From: Sphingomonas sp. HMP6 | GTDB taxonomy: Bacteria; Pseudomonadota; Alphaproteobacteria; Sphingomonadales; Sphingomonadaceae | Reading direction: 5' to 3' | Length of the DNA stretch: 64,000 nt | Assembly (NCBI RefSeq): GCF_013374095.1 | Contig: NZ_AP022672.1 | Coordinates: 1,301,501 to 1,365,500, forward strand | In this document: positions 25,361-35,411 of the stretch, one piece after another | How the letters are laid out: every line of letters starts with the position of its first letter | How positions within the stretch are numbered: position 1 is the first letter of the stretch | Made by a program: the position numbers and the translations under genes | Notes under the pieces: model-generated | Seen by the model: only the letters and a program-made list of their open reading frames with translations | The model's database searches: none | What the model was told of the DNA's origin: nothing

Positions 25361-26466
25361 ACGACCACGCTGCGGATGCTCTCGCCCGCGTGCATCAGGT
25401 CGAACGCCTTGTTGATGTCCTCAAGGCCCATGACGTGCGTGATCATCGAGTCGATCTCGATCTTGCCGGTCATGTACATGTCGACGATCTTGGGCACATC
25501 GGTGCGGCCCTTGGCACCACCGAACGCCGTGCCGCGCCAATTCCGCCCGGTGACCAGCTGGAACGGGCGCGTCATGATTTCCTTGCCCGCTTCGGCGACG
25601 CCGATGATGATCGACGTGCCCCAACCGCGGTGGCACGCCTCGAGCGCGGTGCGCATCACTTCGGTGTTGCCGGTCGCGTCGAACGTATAATCCGCGCCGC
25701 CATCGGTGATCGCGACGACCGCCGCAACAACCTCCTCGCGGCTCATCCCCCTGGAATTCAGGAAGTCGGTCATGCCGAACCTGCGGCCCCATTCCTCACG
25801 GTCGGGGTTGATGTCGACGCCGACGATCTTGCTCGCCCCGGCAAGCCGCGCGCCCTGGATCACGTTGAGCCCGATGCCACCGAGCCCGAAGACGACGACA
25901 TTGTCGCCGACCTGAACCTTGGCGGTGTTGATCACCGCGCCGACCCCCGTCGTCACGCCGCAGCCGATGTAGCAGCTCGATTGGAACGGTGCGTCCTCGC
26001 GGATCTTCGCAACCGCAATCTCGGGCAACACGGTGAAGTTCGAGAAAGTCGAGCAGCCCATATAATGGAAGATCGTCTGCCCCTTGTACGAGAAGCGCGA
26101 TGTGCCGTCGGGCATCAGGCCCTTTCCTTGCGTCGCGCGGATCGCGGTGCAGAGGTTGGTCTTCCCGCTGAGGCAGGACTTACACTGGCGGCATTCGGGC
26201 GTGTAAAGCGGGATAACGTGGTCGCCGGGTTTCACGCTGGTCACGCCCGGGCCGACTTCGCGAACGATGCCTGCGCCTTCATGCCCCAGGACGCTCGGAA
26301 ACAAGCCCTCCGAATCCAGCCCGTCGAGCGTATAGGCGTCGGTGTGGCAAATGCCGGTCGCCATGATCTCGACCAGCACCTCGCCCGCCTTGGGGCCTTC
26401 CAGATCGAGTTCGACGATCTCCAGCGGCTTCTTCGCTTCGAACGCTACGGCGGCACGGGTCTTCAT
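25354..26466 (-). CDS. frmA: S-(hydroxymethyl)glutathione dehydrogenase / class III alcohol dehydrogenase
   Basis: 370 residues, normal length. It oxidises S-hydroxymethylglutathione with NAD as part of formaldehyde detoxification. Catalytic zinc ligands are in [12 protein letters not shown] (Cys and His) and GHEGAGIV; structural zinc cysteines are in [32 protein letters not shown] is the nucleotide-binding loop and VGVDINPDR the NAD-specific Asp. ATG start gives the usual MKTRAAVAF beginning. No S-formylglutathione hydrolase follows in the window. Confidence 0.95.
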   Translation of the reverse strand: MKTRAAVAFEAKKPLEIVELDLEGPKAGEVLVEIMATGICHTDAYTLDGLDSEGLFPSVLGHEGAGIVREVGPGVTSVKPGDHVIPLYTPECRQCKSCLSGKTNLCTAIRATQGKGLMPDGTSRFSYKGQTIFHYMGCSTFSNFTVLPEIAVAKIREDAPFQSSCYIGCGVTTGVGAVINTAKVQVGDNVVVFGLGGIGLNVIQGARLAGASKIVGVDINPDREEWGRRFGMTDFLNSRGMSREEVVAAVVAITDGGADYTFDATGNTEVMRTALEACHRGWGTSIIIGVAEAGKEIMTRPFQLVTGRNWRGTAFGGAKGRTDVPKIVDMYMTGKIEIDSMITHVMGLEDINKAFDLMHAGESIRSVVVY

Positions 26467-26578
26467 GGGCGTATCCTCGACGGGGGTTACGTTCCACTTA
26501 CGGGGCACGCCGCCCCCGTCAACGCCCTTCCCGGTTCAGGCGTTATGCCGCCAGCGCATGACACGCCGCCGCCACCAA

Positions 26579-29062
26579 TCAGAAGAACAGTTTGCGCACC
26601 GAAATGCGCACCGTCCGGCCAAGCGGGTTGAGATAATCGGGCTGATACGCGACCGGCACCGTGCCGTTCGCGTCGGTCACGCGTTGGCGCGAATCGAACA
26701 GATTGTCGATCGAGAAGGCAACGCGCGTGCCGCGTAGCCACGGATATTTCTTGAGCAGCTCCAGCCGCTGCCCAAGATCGGCGAACAGCCGCAGGTTTGC
26801 GGTACCGAGGTCGGAGAAGCGCAGCGTCTGCGGGTTGGCCGGGGTTCCGCCATTGACCCGCGTGGCGCTTTGCCAATTGGTCGACAGGCGCACCCCGATG
26901 CCGTTGTTGCTATAGCCTGCCTGGCCCTCGAGCTCGTGGCGTGGCTGGCCGCCGCTGCCGCCGATCGCATCGCCGTTCAGCAGATCGAGCGCAGGGTCGC
27001 CCTGCTGCACCAGCACGCGATCGGTGAAGTGCCAGGTGTGATACAGCGCGAACTGCAGGCGACCGCCGCCGCGTCCGCCACCGCCAAAGCCACCGAAACC
27101 GCCGCGCCCGCCACCGCCCGGGCCGCCACCGGCCCCGGGACCGCGCTCGCCACCCCCCTGCGCGCCACCGCGGGCGGCGCGCGCCTGATCGATCTGGCGC
27201 TGAACGTCTGCCGGAATCTTCAGGCCGGCAAAGGGATTGGGGCCCTTACCCGCGCGCCACGCCTCAATCTGCTTCTGCAGTTTCGACTTGAGTGCGGTCG
27301 AGAAATTGATCCCCCAGCGCAGTTCCGATCGACTGGTTTCGGCGAAATTGATCGGGCGATTGTCGATCCGAACCAGCGCACCCCCGACGCGGGTGAATCG
27401 TCCCGGGAAGGCCGCCTCGATCGCGGCCGTCGGGCTTGGGAAGCCAGCGACGGGATTTTCCACGCGTGCATCGATATAGTTGGCCGAAAAGGAGAGCTCC
27501 TTGGCGCTCCACGGCTTCAGGGTGACGCCCAGTTTGCGAACATGGCTGCTGCTCGCCACCAAGCCGGAATTGCCACCCGACACGGTCGTGACCAGCGCGT
27601 TTTGGCCGAGCACGTAATCGAACACCGGGACGTTCGGCGTCACGATCTGCGGGTTGCCGAGCTGTTGCGGCGTTGGCGCAACGTCCTGATCGGTAACCGA
27701 CGCGATGATCCGCAGCGGAATGATCGGCGACCAGTTGAGGCCGTAACCGACCGTCTTGAGCGTGCCGAAATCGGAGAGTTGATCGAGCGCCAGATTGCCG
27801 TTCACCGACAGCGTCCCGACTGCCGCCAGCACGTCCTTGGTACGGCTGGTCAGCGGCACGTCGACGTTGATCTGGCCATTGCCGCTGTTTCGCGAAACCG
27901 ACCCCGGCGTCGATACACCGCCGCGAAACGACCGGCTCGAAAAGCTGTTGAAATCACCGCCGACGCGCACGCTGGTCGATACATCCCCCGCCGGCAGCTT
28001 GAACAGCGCGCCGCTCAGCAACGCGTCGATCTGCCCGGTGTTGGAAACCGACGATCCGCGCGTGGCCGGCAATACGCCTGGCGGGGTCGTGCTGCTGTCG
28101 ATCCCGACGTCGGTCAGCGTCTTCGATTCATTGTGGTCGTACCCCCCGGTCAGCGTCCACTGCCATTTGCCGATCGCGCCGTTGAACGCCGTGCCCAAAT
28201 GCGTGGCGATCGTCGAATTGCGCTGATTGAGCGGCGACAGATCGCCCGCAGGCGCATTGGTGGGCACGCCGCGCAGCGCGTCGCTGCTGGTCGTCCCGAG
28301 TGTGCCGTTGAAGGTACCGGAGATGTTTCCGAAGGCCCGGGAATAGGTGGTGTTGGCGTTGAATGTTTCGCTCGAGGGCAGCAGCGTGCGGAACGGTCGC
28401 TGGTCGACCGCGCCCGGCAGCGCCGACGGGGCAATGTTGCGCTCGTCCTCGGTGAGCGCGCTGGTCGATGAATATTCGAGGTGAAGGTTCACCCGGCCCT
28501 TGTTCGCGATCTTGAGCAGATCGAGTTCGGCCTGAGGAGCACCACGTCCGCCCGCCGTCGGCACGCGATCCGCCAGTTCCACGGTCGCCGCGCGGAAACG
28601 ACGCCGCAGCACGATGTTCACCACGCGCTGATCGGCGCGATAGCCATATTTAAGCGCAACTTCCTCCGGCAAAATATCGACCCGCGCAATCGCCTCGGTC
28701 GGCAAATCGCGGATTTCTGCGAAGCCTGAGATGCGCTTTCCATCCAGCAACACCACCGGTGCGCCGCCGCTACCGCGGCCGCTGCGCGTTTGCGGTGCCA
28801 GTTCGGCCAGCAGTTCGGAGATCGAACCAACCCCGTAGGAGCGGATGTCGGCGGGCGAAAGCTGCTGTTCGGGCGGAATGTCGCCGACCACCGCGCCGGG
28901 CTGCTTCGCGCCTTGGACAACGATATCGGGGCCATCTTCGCCTTCGTCGGAGATCGGCGCGGGCTGCTGGGTCGGCGCGGCGGGAGCGGTCTGCTGCTGC
29001 GCCAGCGCGAAGGTCGGGGTCGCGGCGAGGGCGAGCGTCAGCAGGGTCGATACACGTGTCAT
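26579..29062 (-). CDS. TonB-dependent receptor with a glycine-rich barrel insertion
   Basis: 827 residues, signal peptide ending TFALAQ. The plug is unusual: a Gln/Pro-rich lead, DIVVQGAKQPGAVVGDIPPE, then LSPADIRSYGVGSISELLAE and VVLLDGKRISGFAEIRDLPT. The barrel starts VALKYGYRADQRVVNIVLRR. Around residues 640-700 is a stretch of almost only Gly, Arg and Phe (blocks such as GGGGRGGFGGFGGGG), preceded by an IPADVQRQIDQARAARGG helix. The last strand is TVRISVRKLFF. The Gly-rich block would form a long flexible loop. Substrate unknown. Confidence 0.9.
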   Translation of the reverse strand: MTRVSTLLTLALAATPTFALAQQQTAPAAPTQQPAPISDEGEDGPDIVVQGAKQPGAVVGDIPPEQQLSPADIRSYGVGSISELLAELAPQTRSGRGSGGAPVVLLDGKRISGFAEIRDLPTEAIARVDILPEEVALKYGYRADQRVVNIVLRRRFRAATVELADRVPTAGGRGAPQAELDLLKIANKGRVNLHLEYSSTSALTEDERNIAPSALPGAVDQRPFRTLLPSSETFNANTTYSRAFGNISGTFNGTLGTTSSDALRGVPTNAPAGDLSPLNQRNSTIATHLGTAFNGAIGKWQWTLTGGYDHNESKTLTDVGIDSSTTPPGVLPATRGSSVSNTGQIDALLSGALFKLPAGDVSTSVRVGGDFNSFSSRSFRGGVSTPGSVSRNSGNGQINVDVPLTSRTKDVLAAVGTLSVNGNLALDQLSDFGTLKTVGYGLNWSPIIPLRIIASVTDQDVAPTPQQLGNPQIVTPNVPVFDYVLGQNALVTTVSGGNSGLVASSSHVRKLGVTLKPWSAKELSFSANYIDARVENPVAGFPSPTAAIEAAFPGRFTRVGGALVRIDNRPINFAETSRSELRWGINFSTALKSKLQKQIEAWRAGKGPNPFAGLKIPADVQRQIDQARAARGGAQGGGERGPGAGGGPGGGGRGGFGGFGGGGRGGGRLQFALYHTWHFTDRVLVQQGDPALDLLNGDAIGGSGGQPRHELEGQAGYSNNGIGVRLSTNWQSATRVNGGTPANPQTLRFSDLGTANLRLFADLGQRLELLKKYPWLRGTRVAFSIDNLFDSRQRVTDANGTVPVAYQPDYLNPLGRTVRISVRKLFF

Positions 29063-29171
29063 TGCGATTCCATAATCCGTTCGCAGGTGCGGTAGCGGCG
29101 ATGTGTCGCAAGAGTGTGTCGATATTGCGGGCGTGCTGGCGCATCCGCACGGGTAGGCGTATCCGAACCCC

Positions 29172-29354
29172 ATGAGCGAAGATCGATTCGAACGCCACCG
29201 GCAGCCCTGGACCACCGACGAGATCCAGAAGCTGCACACGCTTGCCAAAAAAGGCATGGCGCTCAAGGCCATCGCCAAGGCGCTAAAGCGCAGCGAAGAA
29301 TCGACCAAGGACCGCGCCAAAGCCGACTCTTTGAGCATCGCCAAATTGCGCTAA
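29172..29354 (+). CDS. Small Myb/SANT- or GcrA-like HTH protein, 60 residues
   Basis: PWTTDEIQKLHTLAKKGMAL, then KAIAKALKRSEESTKDRAK, reads as a three-helix HTH like the N-terminus of GcrA or homeodomain-like repeats (W-T-x-D-E start, then A-I-A-K-A-L turn). Length and sequence suggest a conserved small protein. It is divergent from the TBDR and 133 bp before the efflux operon; a PhaR-like box follows at once. DNA binding is inferred only. Confidence 0.65.
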   Translation: MSEDRFERHRQPWTTDEIQKLHTLAKKGMALKAIAKALKRSEESTKDRAKADSLSIAKLR

Positions 29355-29358
29355 GCCA

Positions 29359-29371
29359 TGCTGCACTGCAA
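29359..29371 (+). promoter_or_regulatory. PhaR-like box 1, upstream of the RND efflux operon
   Basis: TGCTGCACTGCAA, identical to the core at 35349-35361 and one base from the complement at 37369-37381. Its complement TGCAGTGCAGCA fits the TGCRNYGCASMA consensus that I recall for PhaR of Bradyrhizobium. 117 bp before the adaptor start codon. Confidence 0.5.
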
Positions 29372-29487
29372 AAGGACCGAACCGGGACAGTTGATCCGGG
29401 GCCGGAACAATCCCTAACAGGTGGCGTTGGGCGACGATTGCGTGAGGTATCCACCGTACGCAACTGCTCCGGAGCGGTGGACACGTA

Positions 29488-30690
29488 ATGACGGTTCGGG
29501 TTTTCTATCTTCGCACGATAGGTGCATTGGGCGTTGCGGCGCTTGCCCTGTCCGGATGCGGTGCAGACTCCGGCGACAAGGCCAAGGGCGGTCGGGGTGC
29601 CGCGAAGGGCCCGCCCGAAGTCGGCTTCATGGTCGTGCAGCCAAGCAGCGTGCCGATCGTAACCGAGCTTGCCGGCCGTACCGCAGCCTATCAAAGCTCC
29701 GAAGTGCGCCCGCAGGTCACCGGGCTGATCCGCCGCCGATTTTTCACCGAGGGTGCGCTCGTCCGCAAGGGCCAACCGCTCTATCAGATCGACCCCAGCC
29801 TCTACCGCGCCTCCGCCAACGAAGCGCGCGCCAGCCTCAGTAGCGCTGCTGCCAATGCCGAAGCGACGCGAATCAAGGCCGAACGCTTCAAGCCGCTCGC
29901 CGACATGCAGGCCGTGGCCAAGCAGGATTACACCGACGCCGCCGCGCAAGCGCGCCAGGCGGCCGCCGCAGTGGCGCAGACCAAGGCGGCGCTGGAGACC
30001 GCGCAGATCAATCTGCGCTTCACCACCGTGCCCGCGCCGATCACCGGACGGATCGGGCGGTCGCTGTTCACCGAAGGCGCCCTCGTCACAGCGAGCCAGA
30101 CCGACCCGCTAACGACGATCCAGCGGCTCGATCCAATCTATGTCGATATCCAGCAAGCGAGCGCCGACTTGCTCCGCCTGCGGCGGTCGCTCGCGACCGC
30201 GGGCACCGCCGCCAGCGCCGATGTACGGCTGAAACTGGAAGACGGCAGCGATTACGGGATGGTGGGCCGGGTGGAATTCGCCGAGGTGATGGTCGATGCC
30301 GCGACCGGCACGGTAACGTTGCGTGCGCGCTTCCCCAATCCGCAGGGGCTGCTGCTGCCGGGCATGTTCGTCCGCGCAAGCTTTGCGCAATCGATCGACA
30401 CCAATGCCTTCCTGATCCCGCAGCAAGCCGTCTCACGCGACCCCAAGGGCAATGCGACGGTGTTCGTTGTTGCCCCCGACGGCAAAGGCGGCAGCAAGGC
30501 GGTGTCAAAGCAAGTCACGACGACGCGCACATCGGGCTCCAACTGGGTGGTGACCGCCGGTCTGAACGCGGGCGACAAGGTGATCGTGCAGGGTGTGGGC
30601 AAGGTAAAGGCCGATGCGACGGTTCGCCCCGTCGCGGCGGGCACCCCGCAAACGATCAAGTCGCCTTCCTCCGACAAGCCCAAGACCTGA
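29488..30690 (+). CDS. RND efflux periplasmic adaptor (AcrA/MexA type) lipoprotein
   Basis: 400 residues, first gene of a three-gene efflux operon. A lipoprotein signal with lipobox LSGC (about residue 23) anchors it in the inner membrane. The lipoyl half motifs are VRPQVTGLIRRRFFTEGALV and VPAPITGRIGRSLFTEGALV. The hairpin lies between, about 100-170, with repeated Ala/Lys/Gln. The barrel and membrane-proximal parts follow: VRASFAQSIDTNAFLIPQQA and VITGLNAGDKVIVQG-like text. It bridges the pump and the outer-membrane channel. The pump gene starts 7 bp on. Confidence 0.93.
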   Translation: MTVRVFYLRTIGALGVAALALSGCGADSGDKAKGGRGAAKGPPEVGFMVVQPSSVPIVTELAGRTAAYQSSEVRPQVTGLIRRRFFTEGALVRKGQPLYQIDPSLYRASANEARASLSSAAANAEATRIKAERFKPLADMQAVAKQDYTDAAAQARQAAAAVAQTKAALETAQINLRFTTVPAPITGRIGRSLFTEGALVTASQTDPLTTIQRLDPIYVDIQQASADLLRLRRSLATAGTAASADVRLKLEDGSDYGMVGRVEFAEVMVDAATGTVTLRARFPNPQGLLLPGMFVRASFAQSIDTNAFLIPQQAVSRDPKGNATVFVVAPDGKGGSKAVSKQVTTTRTSGSNWVVTAGLNAGDKVIVQGVGKVKADATVRPVAAGTPQTIKSPSSDKPKT

Positions 30691-30697
30691 GCGCGCC

Positions 30698-33600
30698 GTG
30701 ATTTCGCGCATTTTCATCGACCGGCCGATTTTCGCCTGGGTCATTTCGATCATCATCATGCTGGCCGGCATCGGCGCAATCTACACCCTGCCGGTCGAGC
30801 AATTCCCCGATATCGCGCCGCCAAACGTCAATATCCGTGCCAGCTATCCCGGTGCATCGGCCGAGACGCTGGAAAATTCGGTCGCGCAGGTGATCGAGCA
30901 ACAACTGACCGGCATTGATGGCCTGCTCTATTTCAGCACGTCATCCTCTTCGCGCGGTCAGGTGTCGATTTCCGCCACCTTCGAGAAGGGTACCGATCCC
31001 GACATTGCGCAGGTGCAGGTGCAGAACAAGGTTCAGCAAGCCCTGCCCCGGTTGCCCCAACAAGTGCAGCAACAGGGCCTGACCGTCACCAAATCGAACC
31101 CCGACTTCCTGCTGATCGCGGCGATTTACGACACCAGCGACCGCACCACCAACCAGGACGTGTCCGACTATCTCGTGTCGAACCTGCAGGACACGATCGG
31201 CCGCATCAAAGGCGTGGGCGACATCAACGTGTTCGGCGCGCAATATGCGATGCGGATCTGGCTCGATCCCAACAGACTTGCCAGCTTCAGCTTGATCCCC
31301 GGCGATGTCGTCACCGCGATCACCGCACAGAATACCGAAGTGGCGGCGGGCGAGATCGGCGGCACGCCCAACGCGCCCGAACAGGTCTTAAACGCCACCG
31401 TCACAGCACAGGCGCGGCTTTCCACGCCCGAACAGTTCCGCAACATCGTCCTGAAAACGCAGCCCGATGGCTCTGTTGTGCGCTTGTCCGACGTGGCGCG
31501 CGTTGAGTTGGGCGCAGAAAATTATGGCGTCACCAGCCGCGTCAACGGGCATCCCGGCGCGGGCATCGCCGTCAGCCTCGCACCCGGTGCCGATGCGCTT
31601 GGCACCGCAGAACTGGTCAAGGCCGAGATCGAGCGTTCGGCGAAAAATTTCCCACAAGGATATGCCTACAGCTTCCCGCAAGATTCGACCGCCTTCATCA
31701 AACTCTCGGTCGAAGAAGTCGAAAAGACGTTGATCGAGGCGATCGTGCTGGTCGTGATCGTCATGTTCGTGTTCCTGCAAAGCTGGCGCGCGACGCTGAT
31801 CCCGACGATCGCGGTGCCAGTCGTGCTGCTCGGCACCTTCGGCATCTTCGCGCTCGCCGGTTTCACCATCAACACGCTGACCTTGTTCGGCCTCGTGCTG
31901 GCGATCGGACTGCTCGTCGATGACGCGATCGTCGTCGTTGAGAATGTCGAGCGGTTGATGGATGAAAATCCCGACATGTCGCCGCGCGACGCCACGATCA
32001 AATCGATGGACGAAATCACCGTCGCGTTGATCGCGATCGCGCTCGTATTGTCGGCGGTGTTCCTGCCGATGGCGTTCTTCGGCGGATCGACCGGCGTGAT
32101 TTACCGGCAATTTTCGATCACGATCGTCTCGGCGATGGTCCTGTCGGTCGTCGTCGCCTTGGTCCTGACCCCGGCGCTGACCGCAACGTTGCTGAAGCGC
32201 AAGCAGGACACCAAACAGGACGGCTGGCTGGCCCGCAAGACTCAGCCGCTGAAGGACCGCTTCAACCGCGGATTTGAGCGGACGACCGATCGCTACGTCA
32301 CCGCCGTCGGAACGGTCGTAGACCGCAAATGGCTGTTCCTGCTGATCTACGCAGGCGTGGTCGCGATCCTGGCAATCATGTTCCTCCGCCTGCCGACCGG
32401 GTTCCTGCCGACCGAGGACCAGGGAATCGCGCAGATTCAGTATAACCTCGCGCCGGGCTCGACGATTAACCAGACGCGTCAGGCGCAGTTGCAGATCGAG
32501 AAGTATTTCGCGGGTAGCGAAGGCAAGAACGTCGCCGGCTTCCTGACGGTCGCCGGCGGCGGCGGGGGCGGCGGCGGCGGCCAGAACGCCGGTCGCGGCT
32601 TCGTCGCCTTCAAGGACTGGGCCGACCGCAAGGGGACCCAAAACGGTGCCGACGCGATCACGCAGCGCGCAAACAAGGCGCTGAGCGGCCTGCGCGACGT
32701 CGAATTCTACGCTACCGTCCCCTCGGCCGTGCGCGGGCTCGGCCAGTCGAACGGCTTCTCCATGCAGTTGCAGAACACCGGCGGTTTGAGCCGCGCCGAC
32801 TTCAAGGCGGCACGTGACGCGCTGCTGGCCGCCGCGCGCGCTGATCCGACACTGGCGGCGGTGCGCCCGACCGATTTGGAAGACCAGCCGACGCTGCGCA
32901 TCGACCTCGATCCGCAAAAGCTGAGCACGCTTGGCCTCAGCCAAGCCGACGTGAACACCACGCTGTCAACCGCTTGGGGTGGCCGCTATGTCAACGATTT
33001 CAACGATCGTGGCCGCGTGAAGCGCGTTTATGTCCAGGGCGACGCGCCATACCGCGCGGCCCCCGAAGACCTGTCGAAATGGTTCGTGCGCGGTTCGAGC
33101 GGGGCAATGGCGCCCTTCTCCGCCTTTTCGACAATTGCGTGGAGCAAGACACCCCCGACGCTCGCACGGTTCTCGGGCATTTCATCCTACGAGATTTCGG
33201 GTCAGGCGGCACCGGGGGAAAGCTCCGGCACCGCGATGAACACGATGGCCGAGCTTGCGGCCAAATATCCCGGCACCTCGGTTGCGTGGAGCGGCCTGTC
33301 CTACCAGGAACGCCTGTCGTCTGGGCAAGCGCCATTGCTCTACGGCATCTCGCTGCTGGTCGTGTTCCTATGCCTCGCCGCGCTGTATGAAAGCTGGACG
33401 ATCCCGATCGCGGTGCTGATGATCATTCCGCTCGGCCTCGTCGGGGCGATCTTCGCGGTGACGCTGCGCGGATTGCAGAATGACGTCTATCTGCAGATCG
33501 GCTTGCTCACCACGATGGGCCTCGCCGCCAAGAATGCGATCCTGATGATCGAATTCGCCGAACAGGCGGAGAAATCGGGAAAGCGTGTGATCGATGCCGC

Positions 33601-33886
33601 GCTTGAGGCCGCCCGCCTCCGGTTGCGCCCGATCCTGATGACCAGCCTCGCCTTCATCTTCGGCGTTTTGCCGCTGGCGATCTCTACCGGCGCTGGTGCC
33701 AACAGCCGCGTCGCGATCGGCACGGCGGTGATCGGCGGGATGCTGACCGCGACGATCCTCGCGGTGTTCTACATCCCGCTGTTCTTCGTCTTGGTCCGCC
33801 GCGGCACGCGCGATACGTTGAAGAAATTCCGGCACAAACCCGCGCCGGACGCCCCGCCCTCCAGTACTGGGGAGGCGACGGCATGA
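30698..33886 (+). CDS. RND multidrug efflux permease (AcrB/MexB, HAE-1 type)
   Basis: 1062 residues from a GTG (VISRIFIDRPIFAWVISIII), the family's usual beginning. Twelve TM helices; helix 4 carries LAIGLLVDDAIVVVENVERL with the proton-relay Asp pair, and MAFFGGSTGVIYRQFSITIV is typical of HAE-1 pumps. The second half carries TMGLAAKNAILMIEFAEQ with the relay Lys. Gly-rich run AGGGGGGGGGQNAGRGFVAF in the porter domain is longer than in AcrB (nine Gly in a row). Drug or solvent export out of the periplasm; the substrate is not evident. Confidence 0.95.
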   Translation: MISRIFIDRPIFAWVISIIIMLAGIGAIYTLPVEQFPDIAPPNVNIRASYPGASAETLENSVAQVIEQQLTGIDGLLYFSTSSSSRGQVSISATFEKGTDPDIAQVQVQNKVQQALPRLPQQVQQQGLTVTKSNPDFLLIAAIYDTSDRTTNQDVSDYLVSNLQDTIGRIKGVGDINVFGAQYAMRIWLDPNRLASFSLIPGDVVTAITAQNTEVAAGEIGGTPNAPEQVLNATVTAQARLSTPEQFRNIVLKTQPDGSVVRLSDVARVELGAENYGVTSRVNGHPGAGIAVSLAPGADALGTAELVKAEIERSAKNFPQGYAYSFPQDSTAFIKLSVEEVEKTLIEAIVLVVIVMFVFLQSWRATLIPTIAVPVVLLGTFGIFALAGFTINTLTLFGLVLAIGLLVDDAIVVVENVERLMDENPDMSPRDATIKSMDEITVALIAIALVLSAVFLPMAFFGGSTGVIYRQFSITIVSAMVLSVVVALVLTPALTATLLKRKQDTKQDGWLARKTQPLKDRFNRGFERTTDRYVTAVGTVVDRKWLFLLIYAGVVAILAIMFLRLPTGFLPTEDQGIAQIQYNLAPGSTINQTRQAQLQIEKYFAGSEGKNVAGFLTVAGGGGGGGGGQNAGRGFVAFKDWADRKGTQNGADAITQRANKALSGLRDVEFYATVPSAVRGLGQSNGFSMQLQNTGGLSRADFKAARDALLAAARADPTLAAVRPTDLEDQPTLRIDLDPQKLSTLGLSQADVNTTLSTAWGGRYVNDFNDRGRVKRVYVQGDAPYRAAPEDLSKWFVRGSSGAMAPFSAFSTIAWSKTPPTLARFSGISSYEISGQAAPGESSGTAMNTMAELAAKYPGTSVAWSGLSYQERLSSGQAPLLYGISLLVVFLCLAALYESWTIPIAVLMIIPLGLVGAIFAVTLRGLQNDVYLQIGLLTTMGLAAKNAILMIEFAEQAEKSGKRVIDAALEAARLRLRPILMTSLAFIFGVLPLAISTGAGANSRVAIGTAVIGGMLTATILAVFYIPLFFVLVRRGTRDTLKKFRHKPAPDAPPSSTGEATA

Positions 33887-35337
33887 TCCGCAAGGCCATC
33901 ACCCTCGCATCGCTCGCCGCTCTTTCGGCCTGTTCGTTTGCGCCGAAATATGTCCGTCCGGACTTGCCGGTTCCGCCGAGCTGGCCAGTCGGCGATGCCT
34001 ATCTGCGGCAAAACGAGGCAGCGCTGCCCAGCATCTCGTACCGCGATATCTTCCGCGACCCGCGCTTGCAAAAGATCGTCGAACAGGCACTCGCCAACAA
34101 TCGCGATTTGCGCATCGCCGCCGCCAATATCGCTATCGCACGGGCGCAGTACCGCATTCAGCGGGCCGAGCAGTTACCGACGATCGACGCATCCTCAAAC
34201 TACACGCGCAGCGACGCCGGAACCGGTCGCGCGTTCAATGGCGGCGCGCCGGTGACCGGCGGAGTGCGCGAGAATTTTTCGGCCAATCTCGGCATCACCG
34301 CGTTCGAGATCGACCTGTTCGGTCGTGTCCGGTCGCTCAGCACCGCGGCGCAAAACCGCTATTTCAGCACTGAGGCGGCCGCCCGCGCGACCCGACTGAC
34401 GCTGGTCGGCGACATTGCCACCGCCTGGCTGACCTATGCGTCGGACCAGAGCCTTCTCCAAATCGCGCGCGACACCGCTGCCAATGCAGAACGCAGCGTA
34501 ACACTGACCAAGCTGCGCCTCGATGGCGGGATCGCACCGCGGACCGACCTTGCGCAGGCGCAAATCGTCTTCCAGACGGCGCAGTCCGATCTTGCGACGC
34601 AGACAACGGCGGTGGCGCAGGACGTCAACGCGCTGCAGTTGCTGGTTGGCGCACCGGTCGACCCCGCGTTGCTGCCCAAATCGATCGAGGAGGCCGCCGC
34701 GACTGTGGCCGCGCTGCCTGCGGGCGTGGATTCGGGCGTGCTGCTGCGCCGCCCAGACGTCGTGCAGGCCGAATATGAATTGCGCGCAACCAATGCCGAG
34801 ATCGGCGCTGCACGCGCGGCCTTGTTCCCGCGCATTTCGTTGACCGCACTCGCCGGGTTGGCCAGCAATACGCTGGGTGGATTGTTCACCGGCGGCGCCT
34901 TCAACTATTCGCTTTCGCCGGGCGCAAGCTATCCGATTTTTAACGCCGGTGCCGGACGCGCGGGCGTCGCCCAGTCGCGGGCGCAACGCGACGTTGCATT
35001 GGCGACGTATGAGCGCACGATCCAGACCGCGTTCCGGGAAGTCGCCGACGCGCTTGCGCGGCGCGGCACGATCGGCAATCAGCTCGCCGCGCAGACCGCG
35101 CTGACCGCAGCGGCGAGCGACAATTACCGGCTGTCCGACGCCCGCTATCGCGGCGGGATCGATACGTTCCTGCAGAGCCTCGATGCGCAGCGCTCGCTTT
35201 ATTCGGCACGGCGCTCGTTGGTCGCGACGCAGCTTACGGGCGCGACAAATTTGGTCACGCTCTACCGCACGCTCGGCGGCGACGCGACGCTCGATGCGAC
35301 GCCGGCGGGACCACAGCCGGCCACCCCGACCAGGTGA
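33883..35337 (+). CDS. RND efflux outer-membrane channel (OprM/NodT family) lipoprotein
   Basis: 484 residues; the ATGA overlap with the pump gene shows translational coupling. Lipobox LSAC about residue 17. Two OEP repeats: NRDLRIAAANIAIARAQYRI in the first half and RRPDVVQAEYELRATNAEIG in the second, with LFPRISLTALAG. The trimer forms an outer-membrane beta-barrel with a long periplasmic tunnel. The C-terminal segment is Pro/Thr/Ala-rich. Confidence 0.93.
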   Translation: MIRKAITLASLAALSACSFAPKYVRPDLPVPPSWPVGDAYLRQNEAALPSISYRDIFRDPRLQKIVEQALANNRDLRIAAANIAIARAQYRIQRAEQLPTIDASSNYTRSDAGTGRAFNGGAPVTGGVRENFSANLGITAFEIDLFGRVRSLSTAAQNRYFSTEAAARATRLTLVGDIATAWLTYASDQSLLQIARDTAANAERSVTLTKLRLDGGIAPRTDLAQAQIVFQTAQSDLATQTTAVAQDVNALQLLVGAPVDPALLPKSIEEAAATVAALPAGVDSGVLLRRPDVVQAEYELRATNAEIGAARAALFPRISLTALAGLASNTLGGLFTGGAFNYSLSPGASYPIFNAGAGRAGVAQSRAQRDVALATYERTIQTAFREVADALARRGTIGNQLAAQTALTAAASDNYRLSDARYRGGIDTFLQSLDAQRSLYSARRSLVATQLTGATNLVTLYRTLGGDATLDATPAGPQPATPTR

Positions 35338-35347
35338 TGCTGCAATC

Positions 35348-35371
35348 ATGCTGCACTGCAACGTGCAGCAT
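35348..35371. promoter_or_regulatory. PhaR-like box 2 within a 9-6-9 palindrome, upstream of phaE-phaC
   Basis: ATGCTGCAC-TGCAAC-GTGCAGCAT, a perfect inverted repeat that contains TGCTGCACTGCAA (35349-35361). It lies 41 bp before the PhaE-like start, directly after the channel gene. It could also serve as a weak terminator of the efflux operon, but there is no T tract. Confidence 0.55.
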
Positions 35372-35411
35372 CCGCTTGACGGCTCCCCGCCGGCGGTGAA
35401 GGATGTGGTCG

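Noticed and set aside
35348..35371. Rho-independent terminator of the efflux operon
   Set aside because: The stem is perfect but not followed by T residues on either strand, and its core is found twice more in promoter regions, so a protein-binding site is more likely.
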